Assembly (NCBI GenBank): GCA_022829145.1
Contig: CM040755.1
Coordinates: 17,894,063 to 17,958,062 of the forward strand
Length of the DNA stretch: 64,000 nucleotides
Direction: 5' to 3'
Source of the DNA: Albula goreensis
Taxonomy: Eukaryota; Chordata; Actinopteri; Albuliformes; Albulidae
The translations under genes were made by a program, and so were the position numbers. Of this stretch, positions 38,709 to 53,500 are shown one piece after another. Under the pieces are notes generated by a model. The model had not been told where the DNA came from. It made no database searches and saw only the letters and a program-made list of their open reading frames with translations. Numbering within the stretch: position 1 is the first letter of the stretch; the number at the start of each line of letters is the position of its first letter.

Positions 38709-40494
38709 TCTAAACCAGAATGCTGTTGAAGTGTTGGTACCTGTGCCTGGCCTTGAGGAGGAATGATAAGAGCTCCTTTGTCTCCGAATGAAGCTTCCTC
38801 CCATCAATGTTTTGTTGCAGAGGGGAGGGATGAGGAGATTGGTCCTGCTCTACTTTTTCATGAAAACATAAAACTGAAGTCTTTGTCTATGCCACTGTAT
38901 AAAAACTGCCAAGGTTGTACCCAGTTCAAGGGAACTGTCAGATTTGAACAATAACCAGGCAAGGCAGAAAGCAGTATATCTGGGCCCCTTTGAGATGAGG
39001 GTAATGCAGAAGAGACAAATGTTGTATACTGTGGAATGTTGACAGTTATTTTGTGTTTCATAATCAAAAATGACTTGAATGGAATGAAGTATTTTCTTAT
39101 GTTCCAGAAAAAAGATATTTACCCTGCAAGACTGCTTTTGCCTTCAGACATGCAGTGACCCAAGATTATACGAGTTCTGTTTAACATTGGTAATGCATCC
39201 TGTCAATAGTTGTGCGATCAGGCACATTTCAATGTCTTCATATCCGATGTTCCCTGAACATGATCAGAACTGAATTTAGAGAAAAAGATGAAATTTTCTT
39301 GGCAAGTGTCTTGCCTGTGGCCCATGACATCTCACATATCCTTAAATACTTTATGTTTCTGACCTTTAGCTCCTGCCAATGTCTCCATCTTTTTCCATGC
39401 CCTCTATGAGTGAAGTGCACAAGGATTATACCTGACAGCTCTGTAATGTAATTGACTTTAGGGTTGTGGGACTGAAATATTGCTGTTATAAGGGCTGCTG
39501 GATCCACAGTATGCTTCAGTGTTGACATTTTAAAGTCTTAGTTTTGACTTTAGTTATAGTTTATAATAAACCATTTCTCTTATGTTAATTTAGTGACCGT
39601 AAGACTCCAAATGGCTTGAACTCAACCCGTGAATTTTTCTCTGTTTTTGTTAAATTTCTACAGCTTTTACTTTCCTTTATAAAATTTAATGAACCTACCA
39701 ATTACTACTTCAACCAATCAAATGCTCTCTTTTTTTGCACCAGAATATATGTATATGTCCATGTTATGTTTATATATGATTATAAATTACTTTGTAATAT
39801 TATTGAAATACCATCATATATCATATTAACAATATTAAAATACATGTTTATTCAATATTTACTTAAAAAAATATTGACTTGGTACTGACTTGGTTCTATA
39901 GAAACTTTATTTTGTAACTCCCTTGACTACTGCTCACATTTAGGGGTTGGTTCATGACGTAAAAGCTATTAAACTACTTGCAACTGTGCAAGCAAAGGAA
40001 GAGAAGGAAGGGGTAAGGGAGAGCTTGTCTGCCTATTAAATCTACATTTTTAATGCAGAGGGGAAAGAAAATGTTCAATGACAATGTAAAATCACTACAA
40101 GTTCACAAACTGTCGGTCTGAGCACACTTTGAATGATGGCAATATTAATCTTTGGGTTAATGGCAGTTTAATTGTAAAACACAAAGATGTGAAGAGAAGA
40201 GCACTGTACATATTATGCACATTACACACACTCTCCAGATCACATCCAGTTATAAATATTCTCAGATTTTCATTTTATTCTTCTTGGAAATGTCTGATGT
40301 CATCTGAATTTAACGGATGCCATGCAATCCTTGCCTGATCTCAGAGTCTTTGAAACCATGGGTTTTGTGGAACACATGTAGTAAAAAAAACCTGTTCTTT
40401 GATCTCTCATCCCTCTGAACACCTTTACAAAGTGGTTCAACTAATGGCTCATGCTCAAAGAATCAACTGTACTTATCATAGAATTATTTGTTGC

Positions 40495-40549
40495 ACCTTT
40501 ATTTAACCAGCCAGGTCAGCTGAGAACTCACTTCTTTTTGCGGTAATAA
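40495..40549 (+). repeat. Fragment of a widespread fish interspersed repeat
   Basis: CACCTTTATTTAACCAGCCAG followed by GTCAGCTGAGAACTCACTTC resembles the common 'CCTTTATTTAACCAGGCAAGTCAG TTAAGAAC' repeat of fish genomes, here short and diverged. This is recognised from memory. Confidence 0.45.
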
Positions 40550-42711
40550 GCAGGAGGATAAAAGTTAATAGGGTGTACAATCCTATCCTTTCCAAAAGTC
40601 CTAAAAATATCTTTCATTAGTGTCATCATTAGAGAACTTAGGTAATTTACCTTATTACATCAGACCATTGTGTAAGCAAAGTAGAACCCCAGTCTTAGTT
40701 GATCATAAGCTGCCAGCATAACCACTGGTTAGCCACAAATAAAGTTAACTACACAGTTAAGTAACCTTTGGCTATTCTTTGTGTACCATCTTTTTATGTT
40801 TTGTAATATTTTAATGGAAAACCAAGCAAGATTTACCTGCAACCTCTGGATAGAAGTCGCAAGACTGTAACACCCTAATGTTTATGTCCAAAGAAACATA
40901 CTTTTATGCTAATTTTCAAAACCCCACGTGTTTCATTGCCTAGAAAGGCCCTGAAAAAAATGCTTTGTAAATTGATTTTAAAATGTGTTTGTGTTCTGAG
41001 TAATAGGTAATATAAAAATAGGGGCAGCTTGCTGCTGCAGATTACAGAAGATTATGGAAGCAGGACTTGCGAAAGGCACGTTCTGTATTGTGCTATTCTG
41101 TGCAATATTTTATTGTCATGGTTACTCCAATGCTCTCTCAGCCTTATATCTGTGATCATCATATCACTGTATGGGGCAGGGGATGGGGCCCAATAGCTAT
41201 TCTTGAACTGGTCATGTGCACTGATGCAGCAGTAATTTGTCGATGCAGGCTGTCATTTTAATTAGACATGTATGTCAATGTGTTTTCAGGTGTCCAAATC
41301 ATAAATAAGGTGCTTCTGTACCAAGAACGCTGTAATTGCTGAGGGCAGTTTATAGTTGCTTGAGCTAAAATCGAAACAACAAACAGATGACCTTGGTGCT
41401 CTGTCATCATGTTATCATGAATCTTATAATCAAGCTGGTTATCTGGTCTTTGGATAGTTCAACAAAAAATAACCCCATCTACAACATGATAAAGGATTTG
41501 CACTGGGATTTTAGGATTATGGTGCCATAGCTGACTCTATGCTTTTCTTTTTTAGCTTGTGAATGACAGCTAGGGGCCAAAGGTGAAATTGCCTCTGACC
41601 TTACTACCAAGAAATCACTGTGGATATCTGGGTATGCTAAATGAACAAACAGGTTTAATTAATTCTATTGCAGAAGCTGAGTCTTTCGCAATTATTTTCC
41701 TCTGCTCTCAGCTAGCATACAGATAACCTCCATATACCTTATTTAACATTCTGGAAGGATTCATTTTCATTTCTAGCAGAAATAACAGGGCTCATTTAAA
41801 GAATTCATATTTCCTCTGTGATGGTAATGCAGACAAACCGCGTCGGGTTCACCCTTTTCACCTCTTACTCTCCCAGAAAATTTGACTGCAATTATTCAAA
41901 TCTATGAGACTTGAGAATCCTGAGTTTTGATTTGCATATTATTTACATATTATCTTTTTCATCTGGTGTTTTGAGGGTAGTGCAGGAATATGCAGTGTTT
42001 GTGTGAGAAAGGGAACATTTCTTATTGTAAGTTCAGATGCAGAGACAGAAGCTTTGGAGAAGGTAAGCAAAAAATGTTCTGCCATAGAGAAAGTTGTGGG
42101 CAGATTGTGATCGATGGCTGTAATGTTAGTCTCTATGTACCTCCAAGAAGAATACGGACCATCTAATCTTCCTCTGTATACTCTAAAATATACAGAATAT
42201 ATGACATATATGAAAATATATGAGCTTTACAGCATACATATTCCCTGTGTCTCCCAGCAATGTTAGATCAGACGTCAGGCCTAACTATGGTTATATTAAA
42301 TTGAGATGGTTCAGGAGAGTTTCCCCCTAATGCAATATCAACAAAGAGCTTTCTAGATATTGTATTAGTTTGACATGATGTAGCATTCTGTAGGCAATGG
42401 ATTAAAGGCAGGATTTACAGAGCCATTGATTATCATCCTCTCTTTATTATTTCTACATCTGTTTATAAGTTGAGCCCCTTCTTTGATCATATATCAATCT
42501 TAGCTTAAGACTTGTCTTGCACAGTGAGAAAAATGAAATCAAAATTATGTTTGCTTCATTACTGTGGTGAAATTCTTTTGAGTCAGGTACTTGATCACAT
42601 TTTAAACATCTGCTCACTGAGCTTTTAGTAAATAATACATCAATATTTTGCTTGTAGCTGTGTTCTGTTTCTTCAAGGACAGAGACTGCATTAGAAAGAA
42701 AAGCACATCAT

Positions 42712-42884
42712 GGGCTGGATTTATCAAAGCCTTCAACACATGTTAAACTTTTTGCACATCCATTTCCAGTGACATTATTTGTGATGGGAGAAAATAAACT
42801 ACCTCAACCAATCACATGCTCTCTTGGTCTCTTTGTGCCTGAAAAACAGTTTTGAAAAAAATATCTGCCTTAGTAAATCAGGCC
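42712..42884. mobile_element. Diverged MITE-like element
   Basis: The left end GGGCTGGATTTATCAAAGCC pairs imperfectly with the inverse of the right end (GGCCTGATTTACTAAGGC). About 173 bp, no coding capacity. Confidence 0.45.
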
Positions 42885-45177
42885 TTATGTGTTTGTCAAA
42901 ATTATGTATATAGTAATAATTATTGTAGAAATCATGCTTGTCATGCAAGATGACATTGCTGATATTCCTCTTGATATTCCTCCTCAAAATTGTAATCAAG
43001 TTTTTTGGTGATGAGGCACTTTTATTGCAGTATGTAGTTGGACATCTAAGTTTGGCTTCCCATGCCTACCCATTAAACTCTCTACCTCAGTAAAATTCCC
43101 CACTCACCAGAATATACTTCCATACCAGCTTTTCTACCTTTCTGGGATGTCAACATGCTTTCAAGTGAAGGGAGTGACTCACCTTTTCACTACCTACACA
43201 GCAGGTGATATTGAGAGTGTATGCTCAGCTTGTTAGACTGGGGGATTTGTACCTGGACATACTGGTTATTACAGGAACCCCATTGCTTTTAGGGATGAAC
43301 ACTATAGAATCCTGAATGACTATCATGAGTTGGGGAATATCCTAGAGAACATTGTACCAACATTAAGAAATCCCCCATTCAAAGACCGGTGTTCGGCTCT
43401 AATGTGGAATTTTCTGCTTGGTATCAGATTTCAGATTCTGTGGACACTGGCCATCTGATTCATTCTCTCCCCCCACCTTTAGTTTAATATGTGATAATTG
43501 TATAGTCTAGCCACATCTTCTACATCATTTCAGTGTAAAGAGAATTTGTAGGACAGGCTGATAAATCATTCTTGGTTTGCGAGTTAGTAGTTGCTTGTCT
43601 CTTGTGTGGATTCTATTGATAAATCGGGCTGTGGCTCACATGTTGTGGAATTAACAATTGGTCTCAGGTCCATGAGCTGTGCAGTGACGAATGTTACCCA
43701 GAAGATCCTGAAACACACACATTTCTGTGGCCTAGAGCACTGTTACACTGCATTCAAATGCACCTCAGTTTGTGATTCTCTTGCCAATGAATTCCTGGAG
43801 GGAAGAACTGCAGTCAAATTTCCTAGTTGATTAGGTACCTTAGAGGTTCCTCTGTAAATCTATTAAAATAAGGTATAGGAGAAGAACACACTCCTGTGGA
43901 TCCACTTTGTCTGATTCCAGTGTTATAATTAAAAAAAAAACAGTTACCAATCTTTTGCTAAGAAAAAAATAGGTCTGCCAAGTTCCACTACTCATTTAAT
44001 ATACTATAGATATTATCATATATTCAAAAGACTATCAGGATAGCTTAAGTTTCAGGACAAGTAAGTTTCAACAATTACATTGAAAATTCTCAGCAAACTT
44101 GAACAAGCTTTGTAATCTAGCTGCTATTCGCAATGTAACTGGTAGGTTGAAATTGCACCATATGGTCCAAGCGTAATTCTAGTGCTTATCTGTAGTTTAT
44201 GCCTGCAGTGTCTAAAGTGCTTTCCTTTAATTGGCTAATAAATCAAGACATGATGCTGAATGCGAAATGCATATGATCTGAGACAAGGACACACTTAACA
44301 GTCAAGACTCCTTCTTTACATTCAGGGTTTGAAACCCTATGGTCGGGTCTTTGATGCTTGCTCATGTTGGCTATATAGACTCCCCAGGGATATTTAGGAT
44401 TTTATTACGTTTGACATCAAGGCAAATTGTGTTTTCACTTGCACAAAGCTACCTCTAATAGCCAAGAAATCATCCTGTGAAGAGACAAACATAAAAAATC
44501 ACCTCCGTTTATTTCCATTTATTATATATAAATTAATTACAGGAGGAATGTTCAAAGAAATCTGAAAAAAAATAAAAGGAAACATTTATGAAGATGCACA
44601 ATGACAATTTCTGATAGAGGAATCATGGCATTTTATTGTGATTCATAATTTAGTTTAGCCATTTTCTTGTTTTTTTCCCTCCGTATCCTGGCAGAGAGTA
44701 TACCTCTTGTGATGTGAAGCTTTTCAAGCCAGGACCCATTTACAAAGACTGAAACCAAAATGTGTTTCCTACACTTGTCCTTTTTAAACATAATACATTT
44801 CACACCTAGTACACCATGCTGTGAGTCATTTTCCATGCAGTAAAAAGAAACTGTTGACGTGTGGGTTGGATTCTTTAAAAAAGCCAACACTCTGTAATAA
44901 TTTCACAAATGCAAAACAAATTGTGTTTTTATGAAAAAAATATTGCATTTGTCATCATTATGGGGCCTCTGGAGAAAGACATTGCTGCTACTCTCATCTA
45001 TTCAGGTTCTTGCTGAGCCTCACTGACCATGAGGCCTTTTCATAAAATCAGTTTACAATTTCCTGTTTGAGTGACAACCTCCATCTCTCCCTGGCTTCCT
45101 CCCTCCCCCCATGCTCATCATTGCTTTTCTCCCTCCATATTTCCCTGACTCTGAGGTATGTCTATCACAGGTTCATG

Positions 45178-45291
45178 TCATGGCTGCATAGTCCAAAATC
45201 TCCACTTCATCTTCACAGGGTCCTGACTGTGGAGATCATGGCTGCACAGTCCAAAATCTCCACTTCATCTTCACAGGGTCCTGACTGTGGG
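45178..45291. repeat. Tandem duplication, 58-bp unit
   Basis: Two nearly identical copies starting TCATGGCTGCAYAGTCC at 45178 and 45236. Since 58 is not a multiple of three, translated frames shift between copies, which argues against coding. Confidence 0.9.
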
Positions 45292-48200
45292 GGAAGCCAG
45301 GAGAACCTCAAAGGTGCTCTGCTGAGATGCACATCTGCAGTGCTTCCTTAGTGCTTCCTTTACCATTTCCTTGGGTGGGATGTCCACCCACTGTCACCTT
45401 CCTGTCCCCCTGAAGAAATCCAACAAAATGTTTCTTGATTCAAGATATGTTTGCGTTAAAATGGTTTGTATTCAAAATGCAGCAGTGTTAGATGTTTTAA
45501 AGTTAGTGGAGCTTAACATAATCGCCTTCCTACTGTATAGGGTTGTATTTCATTATGACAGAGAATATTTACAAACTTCAAAATTATCACTGCTCAGGTT
45601 CAAGTGATGATTAGTACTGTTAAAACAGACAAGTTGTTTTAATAGGATGATATACTGTATGTTTGATAATAAATAAGCCAAAATGTCTGGCAGTGACAGT
45701 TCACAGTGACACTTCACACTGTGTTCCTGTACCTGCATGAAAGCAGTCTGCTGTACTTGACTGTGTACCTGCATGCATAAAATATTTGTATCAAAGGAAA
45801 ACGCTGCTCAGGGATGCTCCATTTGGCTGTCAGAGCTGTCAAACTGTCCACATTGTGTCCATAGAAAATGATCTTTCATGCTCTGTGTGAAATTGTGAGA
45901 AAAGAGAATGTGAATATTTCTCTGTTCTCCTCAGATATTGTCACTGTCAGGCAGTGGAGATCAGGGAGTGTGTGAGTCAGTCCCTCTTATAGTGTGGAAA
46001 AAAGACCACCTCCCTCCACACTGCACCACATGAATGCATTCACATTGCCTCTACATGACAGAAAATGACCACAGAACTAAAGCAACAAAATGTAATGAAA
46101 AACAAAGAACGCAGAATGAAAAAAGCAACACAGAAAAATAAAACAAGACAGGACAAAGGATGACCTTTGGGATAATTTACATCCTAAACAGAATTAACAC
46201 AAAATGTAATCATACATCTATAAAGTAAACTGCAACTCTCCCTTCATTATCCCTACAGATCCATTCTGCATACATCCCTGAAATAAGCAAAAGCATGTAT
46301 TGCTTTAAAGCAATCAAATTCAGCTTTCTAAATGAAAACCTTTACTCCACCCCTGGATCCAGGAGTGCTTTGAGTCTGTTTGAAGTTGTTGCACTCTGTA
46401 CAACCCTGAATTGAAGGTCACCACTACTTCTCTCCTGTGGACACTTGTACAGGAACTGCTGGCAACCAAAAATGGAAAGGTCTAACCCAAAAAACTCTTG
46501 CCATTTTGAGTCTTTTAATCTAGCCAAAGAACTATGATGCACCTACAGAGCTTTCTTCCCAACAGTACTGAAATGTCCGAGCTAAGGTGTGTCAAAGCTG
46601 ACGAGCTGCCCCACTCCTCCTGGTGACTCCTTATTTGCTGTCTCTACATCCAACTGTGGGAAAAAAGTTCCCCTGATCTCTATCCTGTGAAATCCCTCAT
46701 CCATGGGCCTCTTTAAATCAGGAGGCAAAGCAGTCAATAACTTATGCAAAATAGTTTATCTCTGAGGTATGTGTGTTCCTCGATGACTCTGAAGTTTCAT
46801 GGATTAATAAATGAATAGCAAAAAGGATGAAAGGAGTAGATCTACATCAACAACAGGATACACTGAAGTTACAGAGAAAAACAGCACACTCAATTGTCTC
46901 TCTTTCAATTGCTTAATTAAAAAGAAACTGTATTTCAGAGAAAAGTAACACTTTTGACAGATGTTTTAAATGCCTTTGAAGATTTTTCTGTATGTTGGTC
47001 TTCTTTATTTCATGTTGGTTTCATAGGTGACGAAATGCCATTATTCTACTCCTGCTCCACCTTCATTATTATGTTCCTGATTTGTCTTATTTCCCCTGGT
47101 TGTCAAGGATACCACACAGCAATACTGACTATTGGCCTGTGTTGCATCAAACATATTATCATTGTCCACTTTTATCTGCTCAAAGATATTAGCAGATCTA
47201 GCGTTGGCCACTCTTAAAGAGCTACTGCTATTGCTGTTGACTGTAACATCAGGCCCTCAGCTTTGTTTAGACACAGGGTGAGCTGGAGAGGTCAAGCCTT
47301 TAATTTTCTCTGGTGAATAACACAGAGTTTTCCTTTTTGCGCACAGTTTATTATGAAGCATCTGAATAATACCCCCACAAACAAGGCAGATAATGAAGAA
47401 GCAGTACCTGATCAGCACTTCAAATCAGCAACTTCACTGCTGACCTCTCCTGAACCAAAACATCAAAGAAGCAGAATAACCAAATGGATTTTAGATTAAT
47501 GGTGGCGTCTACAAAGCCCTTCAGGATCGATCTCCTCAGAAGTCAAGCCTGCCAATCTGTTTGAGAAACCTACCTGTCTGAGATCAAGATGAATGCCCCA
47601 TGAGTGAAAACTGAAATAGTGCACAGTCTGAAATATATCAAGGCTGAGGTTCATAAACTCTTTAACAAAGTTTTGGCAGCCACTTGCTACATGGTGAGTC
47701 TGCATTATAACTTCTTATCTTTTAACTACTCATTGACTACTGTTGATGAGAATGTTCTTGTTTGCCACTGATGAGCTCATACTAGGTAAAACAGTATAAA
47801 TAAACAAAAAGTATGAACAAAACTATGATGTCTGGAATGCCATTTTATTAAGATCCAGGACACAGTTTGGTGGTGGAGTATTTGTTGCTATAATTTCTTT
47901 TTTCTTTAGTCTGCCATGATAATCTAGCCAGCCAAATCCATCATAACAATATGTCGCAAGCCAAAAGAAACTTCATTCATGTTCATTGGTTTTAACATCT
48001 TGGGGTTTTGATTGCATCATGCTAATGGAATCATGTCTGAACACCAAGGGAATTACCCTCAAATTCCTGGGCATTTTAGCCTTGGGTAAACCATGGAGGG
48101 AGATTAATTGCATGCATGTGTTAATTGTCAATGCACCATTTAGCAAATGGATATACAATGTAAAACAAATGTTAAACAAGCAGCTCTCAGATGGATGGTA

Positions 48201-48460
48201 GAGGGGTTAAGTGTGACTGTGTGATGAAGCAGTATGATGAAAAGACTCCATAAAGTTATGGAACTACAATTTATATTTCCCTAGCTAAGGTTCCCAAAAA
48301 GATTCAGGTAGGGAATACATAAATACTGTTTTATTCCATGGCTGTCTGCTGCATTAAAGTTGAGGTTTGAAATGTATAGTATGTTTTTCAATTTCCTGAG
48401 AGGTGTTAGTCCAGACCAATGTACTATTTAATTTTGTTGATTACTCACAAGGGATACATA

Positions 48461-49456
48461 CATGGCTCAAGCTGAGGGGTGATATGGGGAGGGAGTGCCA
48501 TCCCCCCTGGAAAAAATCTTGCCCACAACCATCCCCCTTGTGAAATTGTCTTGTCCCTTCCCTCCCCTTTTCTTTAATGTAATAAGCTATTCTATTTATC
48601 GCCTAATCGTGAAAAGACGAAACCTCAGCAATATATAAATGTAAATCTTATGTTAGTTGTACTCCGGTTTGTTGTTTTGTATCCTCTGTGCCTTTGTGGC
48701 TTTTCATTGCTTATTGCTTATTTGATTGGAGCCTGCAAATGCATGCTTCTCATTGGCTAATGCAACTTCACTGTGAGTTTTGCTTTGGATGAGGACTGCA
48801 GGTTGAGGATTACAGGATGCTACAGGTTAAACTGGCTAAGTGACCAGTTCAGCAGGACCTTAGAAGTTTTTTAGTAAAGAGGAAGAAAATAACAGGTGAG
48901 ATGATAACCAGTCCCATGAATTATTAATACATAATATGTCCCTTATGTAACAAAACTTTGGCAACAGCTCAGCCAATGTTTAATCTTAAATGAGATTGTC
49001 GCATATAATAACATGTTCACATGACTGTTATATATATTGCCTGGCAGCTAACCTGTTCACTTGTGAGCAAACAAACATGTGAGCTCTCTAACATATTTAT
49101 TTGCTTGAAATAACATGACCGATTTTAGACTCTAATGAGAGAGTGATGTATTCAATGTAAAAGGTATATTAAGCAGTAACTTGTATGCAGTTGTGATAGA
49201 GTAGAGGTTTGTTTTTGAAATCCCACACACATAATATCATTGTTGTTATTATATAAATAAAATAATTTTGAAAATAATTGGACAGTTTTTGAATTGATAG
49301 ATAGTTTTGTATTAATAATATGAGTTACAAGTACATTTTATGTCTTTTTTTCTTATGATTATGCATGAATATAAAAAAATGTAGGACTATATCACCATCC
49401 TTCCACTCCTAGGTTGACCATCCCCCTTGGATTTTTTTTTTTACAAATCGACCACT
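48461..49456. mobile_element. Possible 1-kb insertion flanked by a 9-bp direct repeat
   Basis: GGATACATA occurs at 48452-48460 and 49457-49465. The interval has ACCATCCCCCTTG near both ends, and its right end has a T-run. No inverted ends or ORF were found. The class is unknown, and the flanking repeat could be chance. Confidence 0.3.
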
Positions 49457-49664
49457 GGATACATATATATTTAAAATACTATTCAGCCCCATGAAACCCT
49501 GTGAAATCTGATTTTCAATGGAAATGTCCCAAATTATGATGAAATCAGTTCTGAAACTGAGAAAATATATGTATTTGTATATATAATTTTAAGGGGATAG
49601 CTCTTACTATCAAATAGCATTTCTTGTATTGTTCAGGTTTCTGTTTCCAAAGAGGTTTCATGTA

Positions 49665-49727
49665 ATATGTAATGGAAATGAATAGATATGAATGGATATG
49701 TAATGGCCATTCATTTCCATTACATAT
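49665..49727. repeat. Inverted repeat with perfect 19-bp arms
   Basis: ATATGTAATGGAAATGAAT at 49665-49683 is exactly inverted at 49709-49727 around a 25-base loop that itself contains related ATGAATGGATATGTAATGG sequence. Confidence 0.9.
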
Positions 49728-50464
49728 CACATATATAATTTGCATATTCATAGGTGATATATATATTATATAATGCCACTGTACTGAGTGCTAGAGCTTT
49801 TGCTGAATGTGCAACCCATTTCTAGGCCATTCTTTCTTCCTAATTTTGTAAATTAACTGGAGATTTCAACATTTTCTCCTTCCTCTTTATCACCACTGTG
49901 CCCTGCATGCCATATTGATTTTACTTCCAAATGACGAACAATGATTGGCACAGTGGTTCGACTCAAATGAAATTCAAATGAAGAAGTGCGGAAAGTTTGT
50001 AGACTCCATTCCTCTGAGAGCCCTGCCGTTCACGTTCCGCATGCCTCTGTGCAGTCACTGTATAATTAATTTCGCTCAGCGCACTTGCCTTGGGAAACAA
50101 TTTGCTGTGGCTTAGGTTTTTTCCCCCAAACCATAGTAGCTGTCCCCATGTTATCAAGCCCATAATGGAAGCTATACTGAAAAGCTTCTGGAAAGAAGGG
50201 AAAGGAAAAGAAAATAATGTGGATCTCATTTGTTTGGCAGAAATTGAACAAAAAACAAATTATCCAGATATGGGGGAATAAGAATGAGCCTGTCATTCAC
50301 ACAGTGGGGATAAAAGGGCTTGTGAGAGAGGGGGAGGTATTGGTTCGCTTTGGTTGTTTTGTTGTGATGGGCACAATTACTGCTTGGACACTGAATGAGT
50401 TGCTATAATTTCACAGCACAATGGCTATGAATGATGGGGATATCAGCAAAGCTGGACCTCTGAA

Positions 50465-50580
50465 TGGCTCAGTCTGTAAAGACTTTCTATACAAGCACAG
50501 ACTGGGCCATAAAGAGTGGCTCAGTCAGTAAAGACTTCCTATAAAAGCATAGACAGTGCCATATAGAGTGACTCAGTTGA
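50465..50580. repeat. Tandem repeat, 52-bp unit, about 2.2 copies
   Basis: TGGCTCAGTCTGTAAAGACT recurs 52 bp later as TGGCTCAGTCAGTAAAGACT and begins a third time at about 50569. Confidence 0.85.
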
Positions 50581-53500
50581 TGTACTCTCAGTTGTATTTT
50601 ATGTCTAAAGGCATATGAATGAATGTGGACACTGTTCACCTGTTTCTTGGTTCGTTTAAGCAGTTACTTTATATACTGTATAAAAAATTGGATCACGAAC
50701 AACAACATCTCCTCCACATGCACATGCACTCCCAGTGTCTGAGTGAAATGGCACATTTCAGAAAACTGTGTTTGTATACATAATATACTATGTGAGCATG
50801 GAAATAGAATCAGCCAGATGGTGTAATATCCTGTTATGCTAAACTATTCTAGTAATAAATGAATATGGAATTGTACCTCTCATTAAACGTGATCCACAGC
50901 ATCTGACACCACCTTGTGTAAGCAAGTCATTTACACAAACATCTGCCATCCGCCTCATTCTTCCTGGTAATAGTAAACACAAACCTTAATTGCAGTGAAA
51001 GTCAAACAGCTAGACATGAATTGTCAGACAGCTCCTTACACTGTTATTTAAATGCACCTTCATATACTCATAAAGCAGTTTCCAGGATCTCTGTCTGTCC
51101 CTCTTTCTGCTTTTCATTTCCTTTTGTCATTGTCCCCAGGGAGGGTCTACAGCTTTTCCCTTATGGCTAAATGTAATAGTATGACCATGTTCCTGGACCC
51201 CTGCCAAAATTAAAATGTATCAAATGTAATTTGCAATATTGCAATATTGTTTCTATAAACTACACTGCTTGTGGGTCTTACAAAAACAACTCGTCTTTAC
51301 AAACTAAGACCACCACAACAGCTACATTTTTTTTTAGTTTTTCCCCAGCATAAAGAAACGGTCTTCTTGTGAAACTATCACCTTGGCAGTATGAATTTTT
51401 GGCATTTAGGTATAGTTGTATTACTGTGTTCTGAAGATAGGGGGTGCAGTTTACTTGCAGATTGTGTGGTTGGTTGTGGGAATTTTGAACAATATCACAG
51501 CATATTTAATCAATAAACATGTACACTGAACATGATCACATAGCATGGTGTCACTTATTTATTCCCCAAATCAAAAGAAGTTTTGTAATGCTAGACAAAA
51601 GTTTATAACATCTAGGTGATATTAGTCTGGATTGCTTGAATCCCAGGTGAGATAGGGAGAAGCATTCAAAATGAGACATCGAGGCTGAGTTTACATTACA
51701 ATACAAAAATTGTTCAGTAGAAAAGTGTGGAGTTCTTCCATATTTCTTTATTTCCAGAATCATTTTATTTGCAAAGATTATTGACATTCTCATCACTCCT
51801 GTCACGGCTTGCCTGAAGATACAAAGATGTTTGATAAGCTAATGCATTGTGATGGTTGGACCAGTACAAAGCAACTTTTGTGCACACTCTCTGGGGTCAG
51901 AGTCATATAAAATGTTTGTCTTGATTGTCAGTTTTTGCAGCTGACAGGCACTTCAGGTGCCCAGAGAAACAGAGACAGGTCCTGGATTTTAGGGCTGAGA
52001 TGATTGATATTTTTGTGGATCAATCTGGACACTTAACCTCAGACCTCCTTAATAACACTGAGTTAAGGGCTCAGGAAATCTCCACTGGATTTTGGGATCT
52101 TAAATTCCTGTCCAGCCAGACAGAAACAGAAAGAGGGGAGTGGTTTGCACAATGCTTCTTTCATAGGGACTTTTATTGGGCCAACTAATCAAAGCTCAAA
52201 ACCAACTACAAACAACTGCATGAAATTGATACTTACAATTAAGAGATGATGATCTTCATAATTATATGAAATCCAGTGATGTCTCAGTGGTGATCCCGAA
52301 GAGGGGTCACATCCCTCCCTGTACATTGACAGGTGGATTCTCATTCACTCCAGCTGGACCCTAAGGAATATACGTCCACTAGCACCTGCTTTCATACTAT
52401 ACAGTACATATAGAGAATCCCTAACTAACCATCCAACTCTTCTTTGTGTAAATAACTGAGGAGCAGGAGCTGTGATATGGCTACAGAGCATAATATAAAC
52501 TTTGAGCACCTTTCTGAGATGGTGACAGCCAAAAATTTTGAGCTGGAATGCCAGATAGTGACTGACAAATTTAAGTAAACAGAGGTCTGTGAGAAATGAC
52601 ATGCTTTTATAACAGAATATTCAGCAGACGCACAGTAAAACAATGAACAATGAGTTTGACAGTACCTCTTTGCGGTATTCAGATTCACAGTATCTTTTCT
52701 TCCCCATCAAACTAGTGACTGTGTTGCCCAAGATAAAGTATGTTTAGTATTTTGAAGAACATCAACCTTATTACAAACCATGCATATGCTTATTGTTTTC
52801 TCATTAATAGAAACACGCTTTTCTCAGTGCCTCTGCCCGTATCTGCTTTTTGTGCCTAAAAACAGGGCAGTAAATAAATCAATACTGTGCACAGATAGTT
52901 ATTATGGCATGAAAAATAAGAAGAACTGTTGTCTGGACAGCTACATGAGCATTACTAAAGTTTTGTATGTACTATAACACCAAAAACTGGCATTATTTTT
53001 TATCAGTGGGGCCTGCATGTTTTTATGTTACAGAACTACAGTAATGACAATACTATTTAATTGAAGATACCAGTGATATTGCAGCAATCTGCAAATGTAT
53101 ATGCTTAATCAAATGTAATCATCTAAATAAACCAAAAGAAGATGAATAAGACAGTAATTACATAAAGTAATGCAAATGGTTAAATAATGCTTTCACCTAA
53201 GACAAAAAAGTGAGCCTTACTGTTCCTCTGTTGCTGAAATAAACCGGCATTGTCTGGTGCAGCGGTATTGATTGAAGAAGCACAGGCAACATTTGGGTTT
53301 GATAAATCCCACAGTGTTACACAAAGACCTCCAAGTCATTCCCCTCAGCACCTGAGTGCTGCTGCTTTTTGACACTTTTATCAATAACCATTCCCCTGAG
53401 GAAAACACTTCAAATGCCAAACATTATTGCATGTCTGTTTTCCTTTTGTAAGAAAAGTAAGCCTAAGATTTTAGATTCTTTCTATCACGGACTTTTTCAT

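Noticed and set aside
51925..52188. 87-codon plus frame
   Set aside because: No recognisable domain; no supporting splice signals.
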